A stretch of 64,000 bases of DNA from an uncultured Eggerthellaceae bacterium (GCA_934648845.1 CAKUFS010000011.1:1-64000); one strand, 5' to 3'. Shown: positions 15,054-24,559, counted from the first letter of the stretch. Numbers and translations are program-made. The notes: a model not told the origin generated them from the letters alone.

Positions 15054-17594
15054 CTACGACTCAAGATCCGCCGAACGACCAGCTTGCAGCTCGATTTTTC
15101 CTTCGCGGAACTTTTGAACGAAAAGATGCGCCAACTCGGGATCGAACTGCGTTCCCGCACCGTCTTCGATAATCTGGAGCGCGCGGTCAATATCGCGCGG
15201 GCTCTGATAGCAACGCTTCGTTGTTATGGCGTCAAAACAGTCCGCCACGCACAGAATACGCGCCGTCAAAGGAATGTCCTCGCCCGCAAGGCGGCGCGGG
15301 TATCCCTTGCCATCCCAGCGCTCATGATGCCCCACAACGGCGGGAATAACGTAGTCAAGGCTTGGTAGGTGACGAATGATCGAAACAGCGTTTTCCGGAT
15401 GCTTCTTGATAATCTCGTACTCATCGGAAGTAAGCGACGAAGGCTTTTGCAAAATTGCTTCAGGAATACCGATTTTGCCAACATCGTGCAGAAGGCCCGC
15501 TTCGCGCACGATTTCAACAACTTCAGCGTTCAAGCCGTAGCAGCTTGCCAACACGGATGCGTAATACGCCACATTATTGGAATGCGTGAACGTGTAATGG
15601 TCTTTTGCGTCAATTGCCGCGGTCAGAGCGTACACCGTATCGGCATAGCTTGAGAAGATGCCGTGATGGTCAATCTGGTCAACGGCAAGATGCTCGCCCG
15701 CCGTTCCCGTTGAATAGACCATAATGGCATTCTTACCATGTTGTTTTACCTGATAGACAGCCATATTTGCGTTATCCATAAGCTGACGCGTATTATGGGC
15801 ATCAAACGGCATACTGCAAATACCAATGCTGCAGGTAAGCACCTTGAGCGCTTCTTCCCGATCTCCGCGGTTCAAGTGATAGATTTGCTGGCGCAAGTTT
15901 TCCGCCAAGCGCTTCGCGGCGCTTGCGTCCTGGTCGGGCATCAAAATGGCGAATTCCTTACCACCTAAACGTGCCGCAAAGTTGCTCTCGCCTACCGTGG
16001 TTTTCAGCACGTTGGCAACGCGCAGCAAAACATCGTCGGCCTCACGTTCGCCATAGAGCTGATTGTAGAGCTTGAAGTCATCCAGGTTCAACAGAATGAG
16101 ACTCAAAACGCCTTGCGGATTGCGATCGTGGATCTCATCCAAACGCGCATAGAAATACTTGCGGTTCAGGAGACCCGTCAAGTCATCGGTACGCGCTTCA
16201 TAGGCCGCCTGCTCGTAGAGCTGGCTGTTCTTGACGCCAATCGCCATAACCGCCGTAAGCGCAAGCAAATGATCCATCTCATTCATGGCAAGCGAGCCGC
16301 GGGGGTCCTTCAGCGTAATAACCGATAAGCCGATAAGCTCCTGGTTTACCGTAAGCGGAACAATGCAATTCATGTTGAGGGAGCGCAATTTTTGACGTTC
16401 GGTCTCCCACATAGAGCGATATTCAACGCTCCGCACGAACTCTGCGGGTGTGAGCACGTCGCGATGGGCGCTCAGCCATTCCGACACGGCACTGCCGGCT
16501 TCAAACATCACACCGCCCGATTCGAACGGAATGCTAGATCCGCGCACCACCATAGAGCCATCGGGCTGCTTCAGGCAAACGCGCACGGTGCGTACCGTAT
16601 GCAAGTCGCGGCAGACTTGCTGGCAATAGAGCTCGCTTGTGCCCGCAACGCTTAACGAGCGGGAAACGCTCTCCTGGTACTCCTTCAGCCCGGCGCGGCG
16701 ACTCGTTTGGTCCTTCAGGAACAAAACGTTGCTCATCTTGCGGATGCCCAGATACAGCAAGAACGCGAAGCAAACGCAGAAAAGAACCACAGCAACCACG
16801 CTGTTCGTTCCGAGCGGAGGCGGAAGCGTTGCAACAAGCTTTTCGAGCGGTTCAACGAATAGCAACCCGAAAAGGAAAATAACCGCGAACGTGATAAGCG
16901 CATATGTGCGATACGACAACGCGAGCGTCATCGAAAATAGATGCTTGTTATATAAGCTCACAAAACAGCAGATAGCGAAGACAATGCCCATTCCTAAGTC
17001 AAGCGGAATGCCCGCAAACGGCGGGAACATGATAATGACCTGGCCGATGATCATGACTACCGCGCCAACGGAAACGGGAACCGCCTGATGACGTGTGAGC
17101 GCGCGGCAACGCACGCAATCAACAACGCGCAGTAAAATGGACACGCTGAACACGGCAAAGACGCCGTACATAATATAAGTACCCAGCGTGAAGGACCCAT
17201 ACACGAAGCGAATATCCCCCGCCGCATCCAAAACAATGGCAGGTGGAGCCAAGAACCAATCAGTGGCAACATTACCAATAAGCAGGCCCACCAGAGCTAC
17301 TGCCAGCACTTTCTCGATGATCGTTATTTGCTTTCCCGCGAAGCAAGCAAGCAACTCGTCAAGCGTGATGCAAGCAAACCAAATGCCAACAAGCGAAATA
17401 TGGAACCACGGCGAAACCAGACCGAAGAACTGCAAGCGCATAAGCACCGAGCCGCCCGACCACAGCACCAAAAATACGAGCATGACTAAAAACCGCGTGA
17501 TAAGAGCGTTTTTCTTCGCCACGACCAGCGTGCAGAACTCGAAAAGATAAATGAACAGCGCCGTAAGCGGAACCCAAGCGAAACCCTGCATCAT
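15054..17594 (-). CDS. Membrane GGDEF/HD-GYP signalling protein with a degenerate GGDEF motif
   Basis: About 846 residues. Order: N-terminal membrane domain with about eight helices of the histidine-kinase 7TM type (residues 1-260), a GAF-like domain (about 290-450), a GGDEF domain (about 460-610), and an HD-GYP domain (about 640-820). The GGDEF signature reads RLGGKEFAIL, with Lys instead of Asp/Glu, and no RxxD I-site precedes it, so cyclic-di-GMP synthesis is unlikely. The HD-GYP domain is intact (HDVGKIGIPEAIL and HHERWDGKGYP), predicting phosphodiesterase activity. Two adjacent ATGs (17594, 17591) overlap the stop of the GH3-like gene, so translation is coupled. Confidence 0.9.
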   Translation of the reverse strand: MMQGFAWVPLTALFIYLFEFCTLVVAKKNALITRFLVMLVFLVLWSGGSVLMRLQFFGLVSPWFHISLVGIWFACITLDELLACFAGKQITIIEKVLAVALVGLLIGNVATDWFLAPPAIVLDAAGDIRFVYGSFTLGTYIMYGVFAVFSVSILLRVVDCVRCRALTRHQAVPVSVGAVVMIIGQVIIMFPPFAGIPLDLGMGIVFAICCFVSLYNKHLFSMTLALSYRTYALITFAVIFLFGLLFVEPLEKLVATLPPPLGTNSVVAVVLFCVCFAFLLYLGIRKMSNVLFLKDQTSRRAGLKEYQESVSRSLSVAGTSELYCQQVCRDLHTVRTVRVCLKQPDGSMVVRGSSIPFESGGVMFEAGSAVSEWLSAHRDVLTPAEFVRSVEYRSMWETERQKLRSLNMNCIVPLTVNQELIGLSVITLKDPRGSLAMNEMDHLLALTAVMAIGVKNSQLYEQAAYEARTDDLTGLLNRKYFYARLDEIHDRNPQGVLSLILLNLDDFKLYNQLYGEREADDVLLRVANVLKTTVGESNFAARLGGKEFAILMPDQDASAAKRLAENLRQQIYHLNRGDREEALKVLTCSIGICSMPFDAHNTRQLMDNANMAVYQVKQHGKNAIMVYSTGTAGEHLAVDQIDHHGIFSSYADTVYALTAAIDAKDHYTFTHSNNVAYYASVLASCYGLNAEVVEIVREAGLLHDVGKIGIPEAILQKPSSLTSDEYEIIKKHPENAVSIIRHLPSLDYVIPAVVGHHERWDGKGYPRRLAGEDIPLTARILCVADCFDAITTKRCYQSPRDIDRALQIIEDGAGTQFDPELAHLFVQKFREGKIELQAGRSADLES

Positions 17595-19327
17595 AAGCCC
17601 ATCGCCTGGCTTTCGTGCACATACGGCCAATCAGTTGCCATAATGCCGCGCAGCTGCGCAATCTGGCGCTGACTCGGGTTGATGGCATCAATCGGCGCGC
17701 CTTCGCGCTTTTCGTAAGCCGCAAACGATCCCGTTTGCAAAAACGTTATCTGCAGCGGTTCCATCTCAAGAATGGTCCGCAGGCTATCGTAGTCAGTATC
17801 AAGATACTTGAAGTAAATCTCCAGATGGCTGCGAATAATAGCTTCGCTCACCACCAAGCTCTCAAGAGCATGCGGATCAAGCTCGATATACATATGAAGA
17901 AACGGATGCCGCGTTTGCTTCTCGTATTCCTTGGCGGCGCACCATCCCACAATGGGAAGCCGTGAAAGCGCAACGACTTCCTTGATAGAGTTTTCCGTGA
18001 TGCGCGTAAACCCAGCAATGTCAATAACACCAGGCACGCGATCAACGTACACAAAGCGCGGAAGCGACGAGTGGTCGGCCGCAGAGCCTATACCCGCGCA
18101 GCGATACATATCCCCTGTTCGGTAACGCGCGAAAGCGCCACCTTTAAGCGATGTGATAACCAGCTCGTAGAGCTCGCCCGCCTGCACTTGATCAATGGTG
18201 AGCGTCGGAAGGTTTTTATCGGTACTGCGCACGAATTCTTCCGGCAAAAACTCGTAGAAGCACGCATCGGGGAAGAAATACAGGCTGGTGCGATTCCACG
18301 TTTCCGTGCCCACCAATCCGCATTCAGTGCCCGCAAAAAGCTCCATGGGACGAATGCCCCATTGCTGCTCAAGCTCGTCTTTATAGCAAGCGTTGTCGGT
18401 GCCCGCAATAACGAATCCACGCAGGTCGAACAAGTCTTTCGGCAGAAGCTCGCGTCCTTCCCGCGCCGCTTTCCGGCGCGCCTTCAAAACGCGGCGGACC
18501 ATAGCAAGCGAAGGAACACTCTTGCCCGATTTCGATTCAGCAGTCGCCGCGGCACTCGCACCGGCGCCCGTAGAAGCGCCCGCTTTCGCATGCGTTGAGC
18601 TCACGGACGCGCCCGATGCCACCGCACCAGCAAGCTTTTTGCTCATGAACGATCCAACCGAGCCCATGGTCAAGAAGTAATCAACGCCGCTCGAAAGCGC
18701 CATTTTGAACCCGTATTTCATGCGCTGGGAAAAACCCATGGTCGTGGTGGTTTTATGCGGAGGCATGAAACGGAAGTGGAATTCCTGATCCAGAATAATG
18801 CCCATCAGGCCCGTTAGATACGGCAGCGGAGCCAAACCCGACAAAACGTTTGACCCAATGCGGTATTGTGCCCAATCCGTAGCAGACGCCAACATGATAA
18901 TGGCCTTGCCGTTGCGCTTGAACGAATCAAGAATGCCTTGCGTGTAGGGAGCAAGCTTGATGGGGCGTTTACCGCCTTCCCAGGTGGTTTCCACCCACGT
19001 AACCGCAGGTAACGGAAGCATATCTTCGCGACGCGCCAAGAGAATATCGGCATAATCATCATAGGTAGTCAACGGCACGCATTCGCGGAACTCTTCGATT
19101 GACGTTGGCTTCTTCCCTTTCAGGATGCTCTTGCCTATGCCACTGGGACACCACAAAACCAGTTGCTCTTCCATAAGACGGCGCTGAATATGCACGTAAT
19201 CGTCAAGCGACAAGCCCAAAAAGCCGCAATATTCATCCCAGGTGCGCAAAGGATCAGACGCATCGCGCCCCTCATATAAGTCAAACCCCAGATCACGGGC
19301 TTGATTATTCCGTGTAAATAAACTCAT
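17591..19327 (-). CDS. GH3-family acyl-adenylate-forming enzyme
   Basis: A 578-residue member of the GH3 family, which adenylates small carboxylic acids and, in plants, couples them to amino acids. Diagnostic: FAGTECGLVG (adenylate-binding, acid-thiol-ligase-like) and YELVITSLKGGAFARYRTGD, matching the GH3 consensus around the conserved YR.GD. An Ala/Ser-rich insert of about 40 residues interrupts the middle. It shares overlapping stops and starts with the GGDEF/HD-GYP gene downstream and the methyltransferase gene upstream, so the three form one operon. The bacterial substrate is unknown. Confidence 0.82.
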   Translation of the reverse strand: MSLFTRNNQARDLGFDLYEGRDASDPLRTWDEYCGFLGLSLDDYVHIQRRLMEEQLVLWCPSGIGKSILKGKKPTSIEEFRECVPLTTYDDYADILLARREDMLPLPAVTWVETTWEGGKRPIKLAPYTQGILDSFKRNGKAIIMLASATDWAQYRIGSNVLSGLAPLPYLTGLMGIILDQEFHFRFMPPHKTTTTMGFSQRMKYGFKMALSSGVDYFLTMGSVGSFMSKKLAGAVASGASVSSTHAKAGASTGAGASAAATAESKSGKSVPSLAMVRRVLKARRKAAREGRELLPKDLFDLRGFVIAGTDNACYKDELEQQWGIRPMELFAGTECGLVGTETWNRTSLYFFPDACFYEFLPEEFVRSTDKNLPTLTIDQVQAGELYELVITSLKGGAFARYRTGDMYRCAGIGSAADHSSLPRFVYVDRVPGVIDIAGFTRITENSIKEVVALSRLPIVGWCAAKEYEKQTRHPFLHMYIELDPHALESLVVSEAIIRSHLEIYFKYLDTDYDSLRTILEMEPLQITFLQTGSFAAYEKREGAPIDAINPSQRQIAQLRGIMATDWPYVHESQAMGL

Positions 19328-19968
19328 GCGCGCCCGCCTTTAACGGACGGCGAAGAAATCGCACTGCGGATACTTTGGCGCGTGGGGAAGAAAAACGGCA
19401 CGTTGCGCTGATAATTCCGATAATCGCAAAACGTGCGCGGGAAGCTCCATGCATCCTGAAAAACCATGTAGGCAACATTTCCTGCGCACAAAAGCAGGCA
19501 AGACAACGTTACCGGAGCACTGCGGAAAGCAAGTGCAAGGAACAAGAAGCCAAGGCAGTACCAAAACACGCCGGGATGGCGGCAAAAAGCGTACATGCCA
19601 TGCTGATACACAGGGCGCCCCTGCTCGGCAAAAGAATACGTTCCCCGAGGCAAACTGAAGAAAAGCGCTTTTACCATGAACGCAAAGCTGGCAAGCGAAA
19701 GCACAGCCATAACGTAGAAGAACGCATCGGCGGCAAAAACATTCATCTGGCTTATGAGCAGCAACGCAAAAGCAACAACAACGAACACGCATCCCGCGAA
19801 AAACAGGAACTGCAGTCGAGCAGTGCCTGCGCCACGAACGGTAAGAATATCGTAGGCGAAAAACAAACCGTAAGCTGCAATCGTCAACACGAAAACGCCG
19901 AAAACAATCGCCACGATACCCCTTCCCAAAATCAGTGTGAAATCCTTTTTAGCGCGGCATCTATGCAT
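19324..19968 (-). CDS. Isoprenylcysteine/phospholipid-type membrane methyltransferase
   Basis: About 200-214 residues, with five or more hydrophobic helices. The C-terminal HGMYAFCRHPGVFWYCLGF matches the RHP-containing SAM-binding motif of the ICMT/PEMT family. Its stop overlaps the start of the GH3-like gene (ATGA-type, 19324-19327). The start is uncertain: ATG 19968 has no ribosome binding site, whereas AAAAAGGA lies 7 bases before an in-frame CTG at 19935. The methyl acceptor is unknown; an acid made or activated by the GH3-like enzyme is one speculative possibility. Confidence 0.78.
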   Translation of the reverse strand: MHRCRAKKDFTLILGRGIVAIVFGVFVLTIAAYGLFFAYDILTVRGAGTARLQFLFFAGCVFVVVAFALLLISQMNVFAADAFFYVMAVLSLASFAFMVKALFFSLPRGTYSFAEQGRPVYQHGMYAFCRHPGVFWYCLGFLFLALAFRSAPVTLSCLLLCAGNVAYMVFQDAWSFPRTFCDYRNYQRNVPFFFPTRQSIRSAISSPSVKGGRA

Positions 19969-20214
19969 ACGGCCGCAACGCTATATTGTAGCTGATTGAG
20001 TATGGTAGAATTACTATCAATGGAGCTTAAATCAGGCATTATGCAGCAGAAAGCGCAAAAAGAGCCGCTTTTCTTACAATAAGGGAGGTCTCCCCCAGCA
20101 AGAAAAAAGCAGCTCCGACTAAGCTCCGATTTCATTGCGTTTTCAACGTACTTGCAATTACCAAACCTTGCTTCGAAAGCGGTGGAAAACGATGCAGCAC
20201 GGACAAAGCGAGAG

Positions 20215-21051
20215 CTATGCCCCCGCCTCAAAGCCAACAAGCAAACCGCCCGACTCCGCGTAATAAGAGCACAGGCCTTCGTTTTCACCAATCGTAATAT
20301 GGCATTCGGGAAAACGCTCTTTGATAAGCACTTCGAGCTTCTGGGCGGCGGCAAGGTTTTGCGTGTGACGCAGAATCGTTCTTCCGCCCGCAAATCCGCA
20401 TTCCACCATATTTGTGAGAATCTGGTTGAGTGCATTTTTCTCGCCACGTGATTTATGCAACACCTGCAACTCGCCCTGATCGCTGGCTTGCCCGACAATG
20501 CGAATGTTCAACGCGCTGGCAAGCTTTGCAACAAGAGGGTTCACGCGACCGTTCTTCGCAAAGTTATCGACTTTCCTCAAAGCGAACATGAGATGAGTGC
20601 GCTTCCAGTACTCCTGGATAGCGGAAACGATATGCTCAAACGAAAGATTCTCTTCAATGAGCTGGGCATATTTCTCTATGATGAGCTCAAGCTCGGGACC
20701 TGTTGACTTCGAGTCAAGTACGAACACTTTCGCACCGGGATTGCTTTCCTGGTAATGCTCGGCCGCGTTGACAGCAGCGTTATAGCCGCCGGAAAGGCCG
20801 CTGGTCAAGGCAACGGCAAACACTTCATCAGCATCGCCGAACGCATGGAGCCAGTCTTGGATATTGGGGCACGACGTGGTGGAAGCATCCTTCGTTTTTT
20901 CAAGGGCATAAAGAAATGCCTGCTTATCAAGGGATTCGTTATCCACATAATCCACGCCATCTACGCGAACGGTCAAGGGTGCAAAAGCATAAGCAACACC
21001 GGGCAGGGTGCGGACATTCGATGATGAGTCCGCAACTATTACTCGTTTCAC
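20215..21051 (-). CDS. DegV family (fatty-acid-binding) protein
   Basis: A 278-residue DegV protein. The N-terminus MKRVIVADSSSN matches the family's DSS motif, and TTSCPNIQDW and ALTSGLSGGYNAAV are the typical lipid-contact segments. DegV/FakB proteins bind a fatty acid and present it to FakA kinase; no fakA is seen here. The start is a GTG. It lies 54 bases downstream of the ArsM-ArsS fusion on the same strand, so cotranscription is possible. Confidence 0.88.
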   Translation of the reverse strand: MKRVIVADSSSNVRTLPGVAYAFAPLTVRVDGVDYVDNESLDKQAFLYALEKTKDASTTSCPNIQDWLHAFGDADEVFAVALTSGLSGGYNAAVNAAEHYQESNPGAKVFVLDSKSTGPELELIIEKYAQLIEENLSFEHIVSAIQEYWKRTHLMFALRKVDNFAKNGRVNPLVAKLASALNIRIVGQASDQGELQVLHKSRGEKNALNQILTNMVECGFAGGRTILRHTQNLAAAQKLEVLIKERFPECHITIGENEGLCSYYAESGGLLVGFEAGA

Positions 21052-21105
21052 TTCGGGTACGCATCTTTCTTGGTCGGTTGGTCTAAAACTGCCCTTACTA
21101 TACCA

Positions 21106-23145
21106 TTACACCAACGCGCCGCCGCAGCTGGAACCAAAACCTGCTGCGCAACTGTAACAAATGGGATGCGTGCGCACCTGACGCGGCGACAGCTGACCAT
21201 TCGCCATGTCGAAAATCGTGGCATCGCGGCCATCGTGCTGAAGCGCCAGCCCCAGAACATGATTCACTTCGCAGTCGTACAAACGACCGTCATAATCCAC
21301 GTTCACCTGGTCCAAGCACATCATGCGCGTAATTGCCATAGCGTTGAAATTATCCGCCAAAAGCGCCAAGTAGCGATCGAACATGCCCGAATCCAGCAGG
21401 TCCTCGGCAAAACGCCCGATGGCATAATTATTGAACGCCAACAAGTTATCGAAGCGAATACCCTGCTCCTGCTCGAGTTTCACGCGATATGCTTCCTCAA
21501 TCATATATTGCGGAGGCGGCAAAAACGGGCCGGCAACATTGAACACCAGATCAAGGACAAGCCCTTCCCCCTTGCCGTAACCGCGCTCGTTGAGCTTTTT
21601 CGCCACACGGCACACGCGCTCGAACACGCCCTTACCGCGCTGATTATCGGCCATATCGGGCAAGTAGAACGGCAAGCTAGCCACCACATGAGCGCACGTT
21701 TCCGCAAATGCGTCCAGCAAGTGCTCGTAACGCGGAATCTCCAGCAACGTTAAGTTCGAGCGCACGATAACTTCTTTTGCCATCTTTGCCGACTCGCGCA
21801 AGAACCACTCGAAATCGGGATGCAGTTCAGGTGAGCCGCCCGTAATATCCATCACGGCAAAGTTACCGGCCGCAAACGCCGCAAGAATGGCTTCCATGGT
21901 TTCGCGCGACATGCATTCGGTATTATCCGGCCCGCACTCCAAATAGCAGTGCTTGCACGCCAAATTGCACTTATACGTGATATTCACCTGCATCGTTTGT
22001 TGCTGCTCATGCGTGCACAACAGCGTAGGCTGCCCCACACGATCCTCGAAGCTCTTGTAATCCATGCGCTCGTACGCGTCTTCCAAAAACGCGCGGTCAA
22101 TCTTGCATTTCCCCTCGTGCACTTCAAGCGCTTGCTGGGCGCGGAGCGCGTTGAACGCACCCCGATGCGGACCCGCTTCCGTTATATGGAAATACTTGCC
22201 GTAGCGCGATGCCGCCAGCATGCGCGCCGTATTTCCGCTTACCGCCACTGGCTTGCCTTTCTTGAAGCGGATATCGGCAGAGTAATCGAAGTAGCGCGGC
22301 ATCTCCGGCATGCCGCCCAGATACGTGGCAACCTGGCCGTAATCTTCCTCGCCTTCCTCAAGGCCACTCGTTTTGATAGCGCGCACCGTGCATGAAGTAA
22401 ACGACATGAACCCAAGCTTTGTCTGCAAGTCAAGCGCGCCTACATGCATGTCATCAACAACGGTGTGCGCGAAGGTGGGCCAGCCGACCTGAGCCATGAG
22501 TTCGCGGAAATCTTTTTCGTAAAGCGCGCCACCCAAGCATTCGCCCACTAAAACGGGGTCATGGCGCAGCTCATCGCTCATACGGCGATCGGAATACACG
22601 TCGGAGAAATAAAGCTCGCCGCCTGGCTTCAAGGCGCGATAGACTTCGGATAAAACCAGGTCCTTGAAAGGAGACAAGTTCACCACGCAGTTGGAAACAA
22701 CCAGGTCAATGGACTCATCTTCAATGCCGCAAGCGGCAAGATCTTCAATGTAGCCCAGGCGGAATTCAACGTTGCTTTCTTCGTAGCCGAAACGCTCGCG
22801 CTGCTCATCCTGGTATTTCCTGGCCAAGTCAAGCTGTGATTGCGTCATGTCAACGCCAATAACGCGTCCCGTTTTGCCCACAAGCTTCGACAAAACGTAC
22901 ACGTCGCGCCCCGTGCCGCAGCCCAGGTCAAGCACGGTTGCGCCTTCCAGCGCAGGAGGAATGGGGGAACCGCAGCCATAGAAGCGCTCCACCACTTCAT
23001 CGGCAATAAGCGGCATGACCTCGGCCACATAGCGCGGCGGCGCGCTGGTGGTGCAGCATGTCGCATCGGTTTTCAAGTCATCGGATGCAGAAAGATGCTG
23101 GCCGTAGTAAGCTTGCACTTCTTCGTGCATGGTGGTTGGAATCAT
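21106..23145 (-). CDS. Arsenite methyltransferase (ArsM) fused to arsenosugar radical-SAM protein (ArsS)
   Basis: A 679-residue fusion. Residues 1 to about 350 are a complete ArsM: LDLGCGTGRDVYVLSKLVG (SAM site), GVDMTQSQLDLARKY, SNCVVNLSP and GECLGGALY, the last two carrying the As(III)-binding cysteines, then the ArsM C-terminal EDYGQVATYLGG region. Residues from about 383 are a full ArsS: NITYKCNLACKHCYLECG with the CxxxCxxC [4Fe-4S] motif, DITGGSPELHPDFEW, LVLDLVFNVAGPFLPPPQ, and the Cys-rich end CYSCAAGFGSSCGG. ArsM makes mono- and dimethylarsenicals and ArsS is thought to add a deoxyadenosyl group on the way to arsenosugars. Start ATG 23145 follows GAGGAAG. A CobW-type GTPase gene lies upstream, beyond a hairpin. 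Confidence 0.9.
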   Translation of the reverse strand: MIPTTMHEEVQAYYGQHLSASDDLKTDATCCTTSAPPRYVAEVMPLIADEVVERFYGCGSPIPPALEGATVLDLGCGTGRDVYVLSKLVGKTGRVIGVDMTQSQLDLARKYQDEQRERFGYEESNVEFRLGYIEDLAACGIEDESIDLVVSNCVVNLSPFKDLVLSEVYRALKPGGELYFSDVYSDRRMSDELRHDPVLVGECLGGALYEKDFRELMAQVGWPTFAHTVVDDMHVGALDLQTKLGFMSFTSCTVRAIKTSGLEEGEEDYGQVATYLGGMPEMPRYFDYSADIRFKKGKPVAVSGNTARMLAASRYGKYFHITEAGPHRGAFNALRAQQALEVHEGKCKIDRAFLEDAYERMDYKSFEDRVGQPTLLCTHEQQQTMQVNITYKCNLACKHCYLECGPDNTECMSRETMEAILAAFAAGNFAVMDITGGSPELHPDFEWFLRESAKMAKEVIVRSNLTLLEIPRYEHLLDAFAETCAHVVASLPFYLPDMADNQRGKGVFERVCRVAKKLNERGYGKGEGLVLDLVFNVAGPFLPPPQYMIEEAYRVKLEQEQGIRFDNLLAFNNYAIGRFAEDLLDSGMFDRYLALLADNFNAMAITRMMCLDQVNVDYDGRLYDCEVNHVLGLALQHDGRDATIFDMANGQLSPRQVRTHPICYSCAAGFGSSCGGALV

Positions 23146-23161
23146 AAACGGACTTCCTCAT

Positions 23162-23192
23162 AAAAACAGGTGGCCCATGAAAAAGGCCACCT
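23162..23192 (-). terminator. Intercistronic terminator between the GTPase and ArsM-ArsS genes
   Basis: On the minus strand AGGTGGCC and GGCCACCT form an 8-bp stem followed by GTTTTTAT. It lies 28 bases past the GTPase stop and 17 before the ArsM-ArsS start, so it probably attenuates read-through between the two genes. Confidence 0.7.
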
Positions 23193-23220
23193 TGAACAGG
23201 TATTACTCAGCGAGCAACGC

Positions 23221-24339
23221 TTAAAAGCGGCTTGCGCGACCGCCGTTGCGACGACCTTCGTCATAGAAGCCGAAGCACTCGGTGAAGATGGTCTGGCATT
23301 TCAAGTTATGACGTTCCTTGATAGCGTCAATCGCATCGTCCACAATCTCGGCCATAAGGTCAGACTCGCAAAGCGCGCGCGCGTTCACGATAATCGCCAT
23401 AGCAGTGTAATCTTGCTGCAGCTTGTGATCGTACTCAATGTCGTAATCCACGCCTATAAGCGATGCTTTCACGTAATCTTCGCCTTCGCCCGATGCAAAA
23501 AGCTTCAGGTGCGGCACGTTGCGGCGTGCATCAATCAAGCCGTCGCGAATTGCCTCGAAGAAATCATCGACTACTTGGTTGAAATCAATATTCTTGCCAT
23601 CGCGTTCTTTTGCGAAGAAACGGCGGTTGTACCAGCACATTTGGCGTTCAGCTTGGTCCATCTCATCGGATCCGTAGCCGATTTCGCGATGCACTGCAAC
23701 CGCACGATGGCTCATCAGATAATCAACAACTTCTTCAACGCCTTCGCCGGTGCGCGCGCTCATACACATAACGGGAATGTCCGGGTAAGCAGTGCGGATA
23801 AACTCAAGGTCGGCGGCAAGCTCGTCTTCATAGAGCATATCGACTTTATTCAGTACAATCAAATCCGCCTCGGCAATTTGCGCATTCAGCAAGAAGCGCA
23901 TCTCTTCGGGAAGATTGATGTTCGCGCGCTCGGGCAGAATCATGCGCAAACGCTCAGGATCAACGATGCAGGTCAGCGGCAGCAACTCGTATTTATCGGG
24001 ATACTCATCTTTAATCTTAATGACCACGTGGTCAAGCGAGCCCAACCCGCTGCCGGGGATATCGGACATAACAACCGTGCAGCCGTTATTCACCAGACCG
24101 TCAATGCGATACACCAGATCTTCGGTCACATAGCAAATGCAGTCGCCCGTGATTTCGGAGATCTCAACATCGGCCATGCGCGTCAAATCGGCATCGACCA
24201 GGTTCTTTGCGCCCAAATCATTCGCGATGATGCCGCCTTTTCCGTACTTGCGGTTAATCACGCGCGCCATGGCAATCATGCTTGTGGTTTTACCTGCGCC
24301 CAAAAAGCCGGTAACCACCATATAAGCCGGTTTTGTCAT
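23221..24339 (-). CDS. CobW/G3E-family GTPase
   Basis: About 372 residues. Walker A VTGFLGAGKTT, the switch region SDIPGSGLGSLDHV, and the guanine-specificity motif NKVD identify a G3E P-loop GTPase of the CobW/UreG/HypB type, which load metals or cofactors onto client enzymes. The usual CobW metal site CxCC is only partly present (GDCICYVTEDL). Near residues 270-350 the C-terminal half differs from classical CobW_C. Start ATG 24339 is preceded by AAAGGAG; a longer form from 24375 lacks this. The neighbours (ArsM-ArsS downstream, ABC importer divergently upstream) make a cofactor- or metal-handling role in this locus plausible. Confidence 0.82.
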   Translation of the reverse strand: MTKPAYMVVTGFLGAGKTTSMIAMARVINRKYGKGGIIANDLGAKNLVDADLTRMADVEISEITGDCICYVTEDLVYRIDGLVNNGCTVVMSDIPGSGLGSLDHVVIKIKDEYPDKYELLPLTCIVDPERLRMILPERANINLPEEMRFLLNAQIAEADLIVLNKVDMLYEDELAADLEFIRTAYPDIPVMCMSARTGEGVEEVVDYLMSHRAVAVHREIGYGSDEMDQAERQMCWYNRRFFAKERDGKNIDFNQVVDDFFEAIRDGLIDARRNVPHLKLFASGEGEDYVKASLIGVDYDIEYDHKLQQDYTAMAIIVNARALCESDLMAEIVDDAIDAIKERHNLKCQTIFTECFGFYDEGRRNGGRASRF

Positions 24340-24468
24340 GAAATGTGCTCCTTTACTTACACCACATGCGCCCAAAGACGCTCAAAGTTTTCATTTAGGA
24401 AGGATACGCTACTTTTCAACCGTTTTCACTTGAAATTCGCGCAAATGACCGATATAGTCTACTACCAG

Positions 24469-24487
24469 TATTAGTTTGCGTCTAATA
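24469..24487. promoter_or_regulatory. Candidate operator in the divergent GTPase/ABC-importer promoter region
   Basis: TATTAG and CTAATA form a perfect 6-base dyad with a 7-base spacer, between the divergent starts at 24339 and 24560. Symmetry and position suit a dimeric repressor site. No regulator gene is adjacent and the sequence is short, so this is only a candidate. Confidence 0.35.
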
Positions 24488-24559
24488 TATGCCACGCAAC
24501 AGGCAAAGTCAAAACAAACATTGCTTGATACATTGAACAAGGGAAAGGAAGAACCCACT

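Noticed and set aside
21052..21110. GGTGTAATGGTAT segment resembling a tRNA D-arm between DegV and ArsM-ArsS
   Set aside because: No acceptor, anticodon or T-arm can be built around it.
21106..23145. Possible selenocysteine codon in the ArsS part
   Set aside because: Some ArsS relatives are selenoproteins, but this frame is uninterrupted with Cys codons at the motifs I could place.
23170..24474. 434-codon open frame opposite the GTPase gene
   Set aside because: Antisense shadow of a clear CobW-type GTPase.
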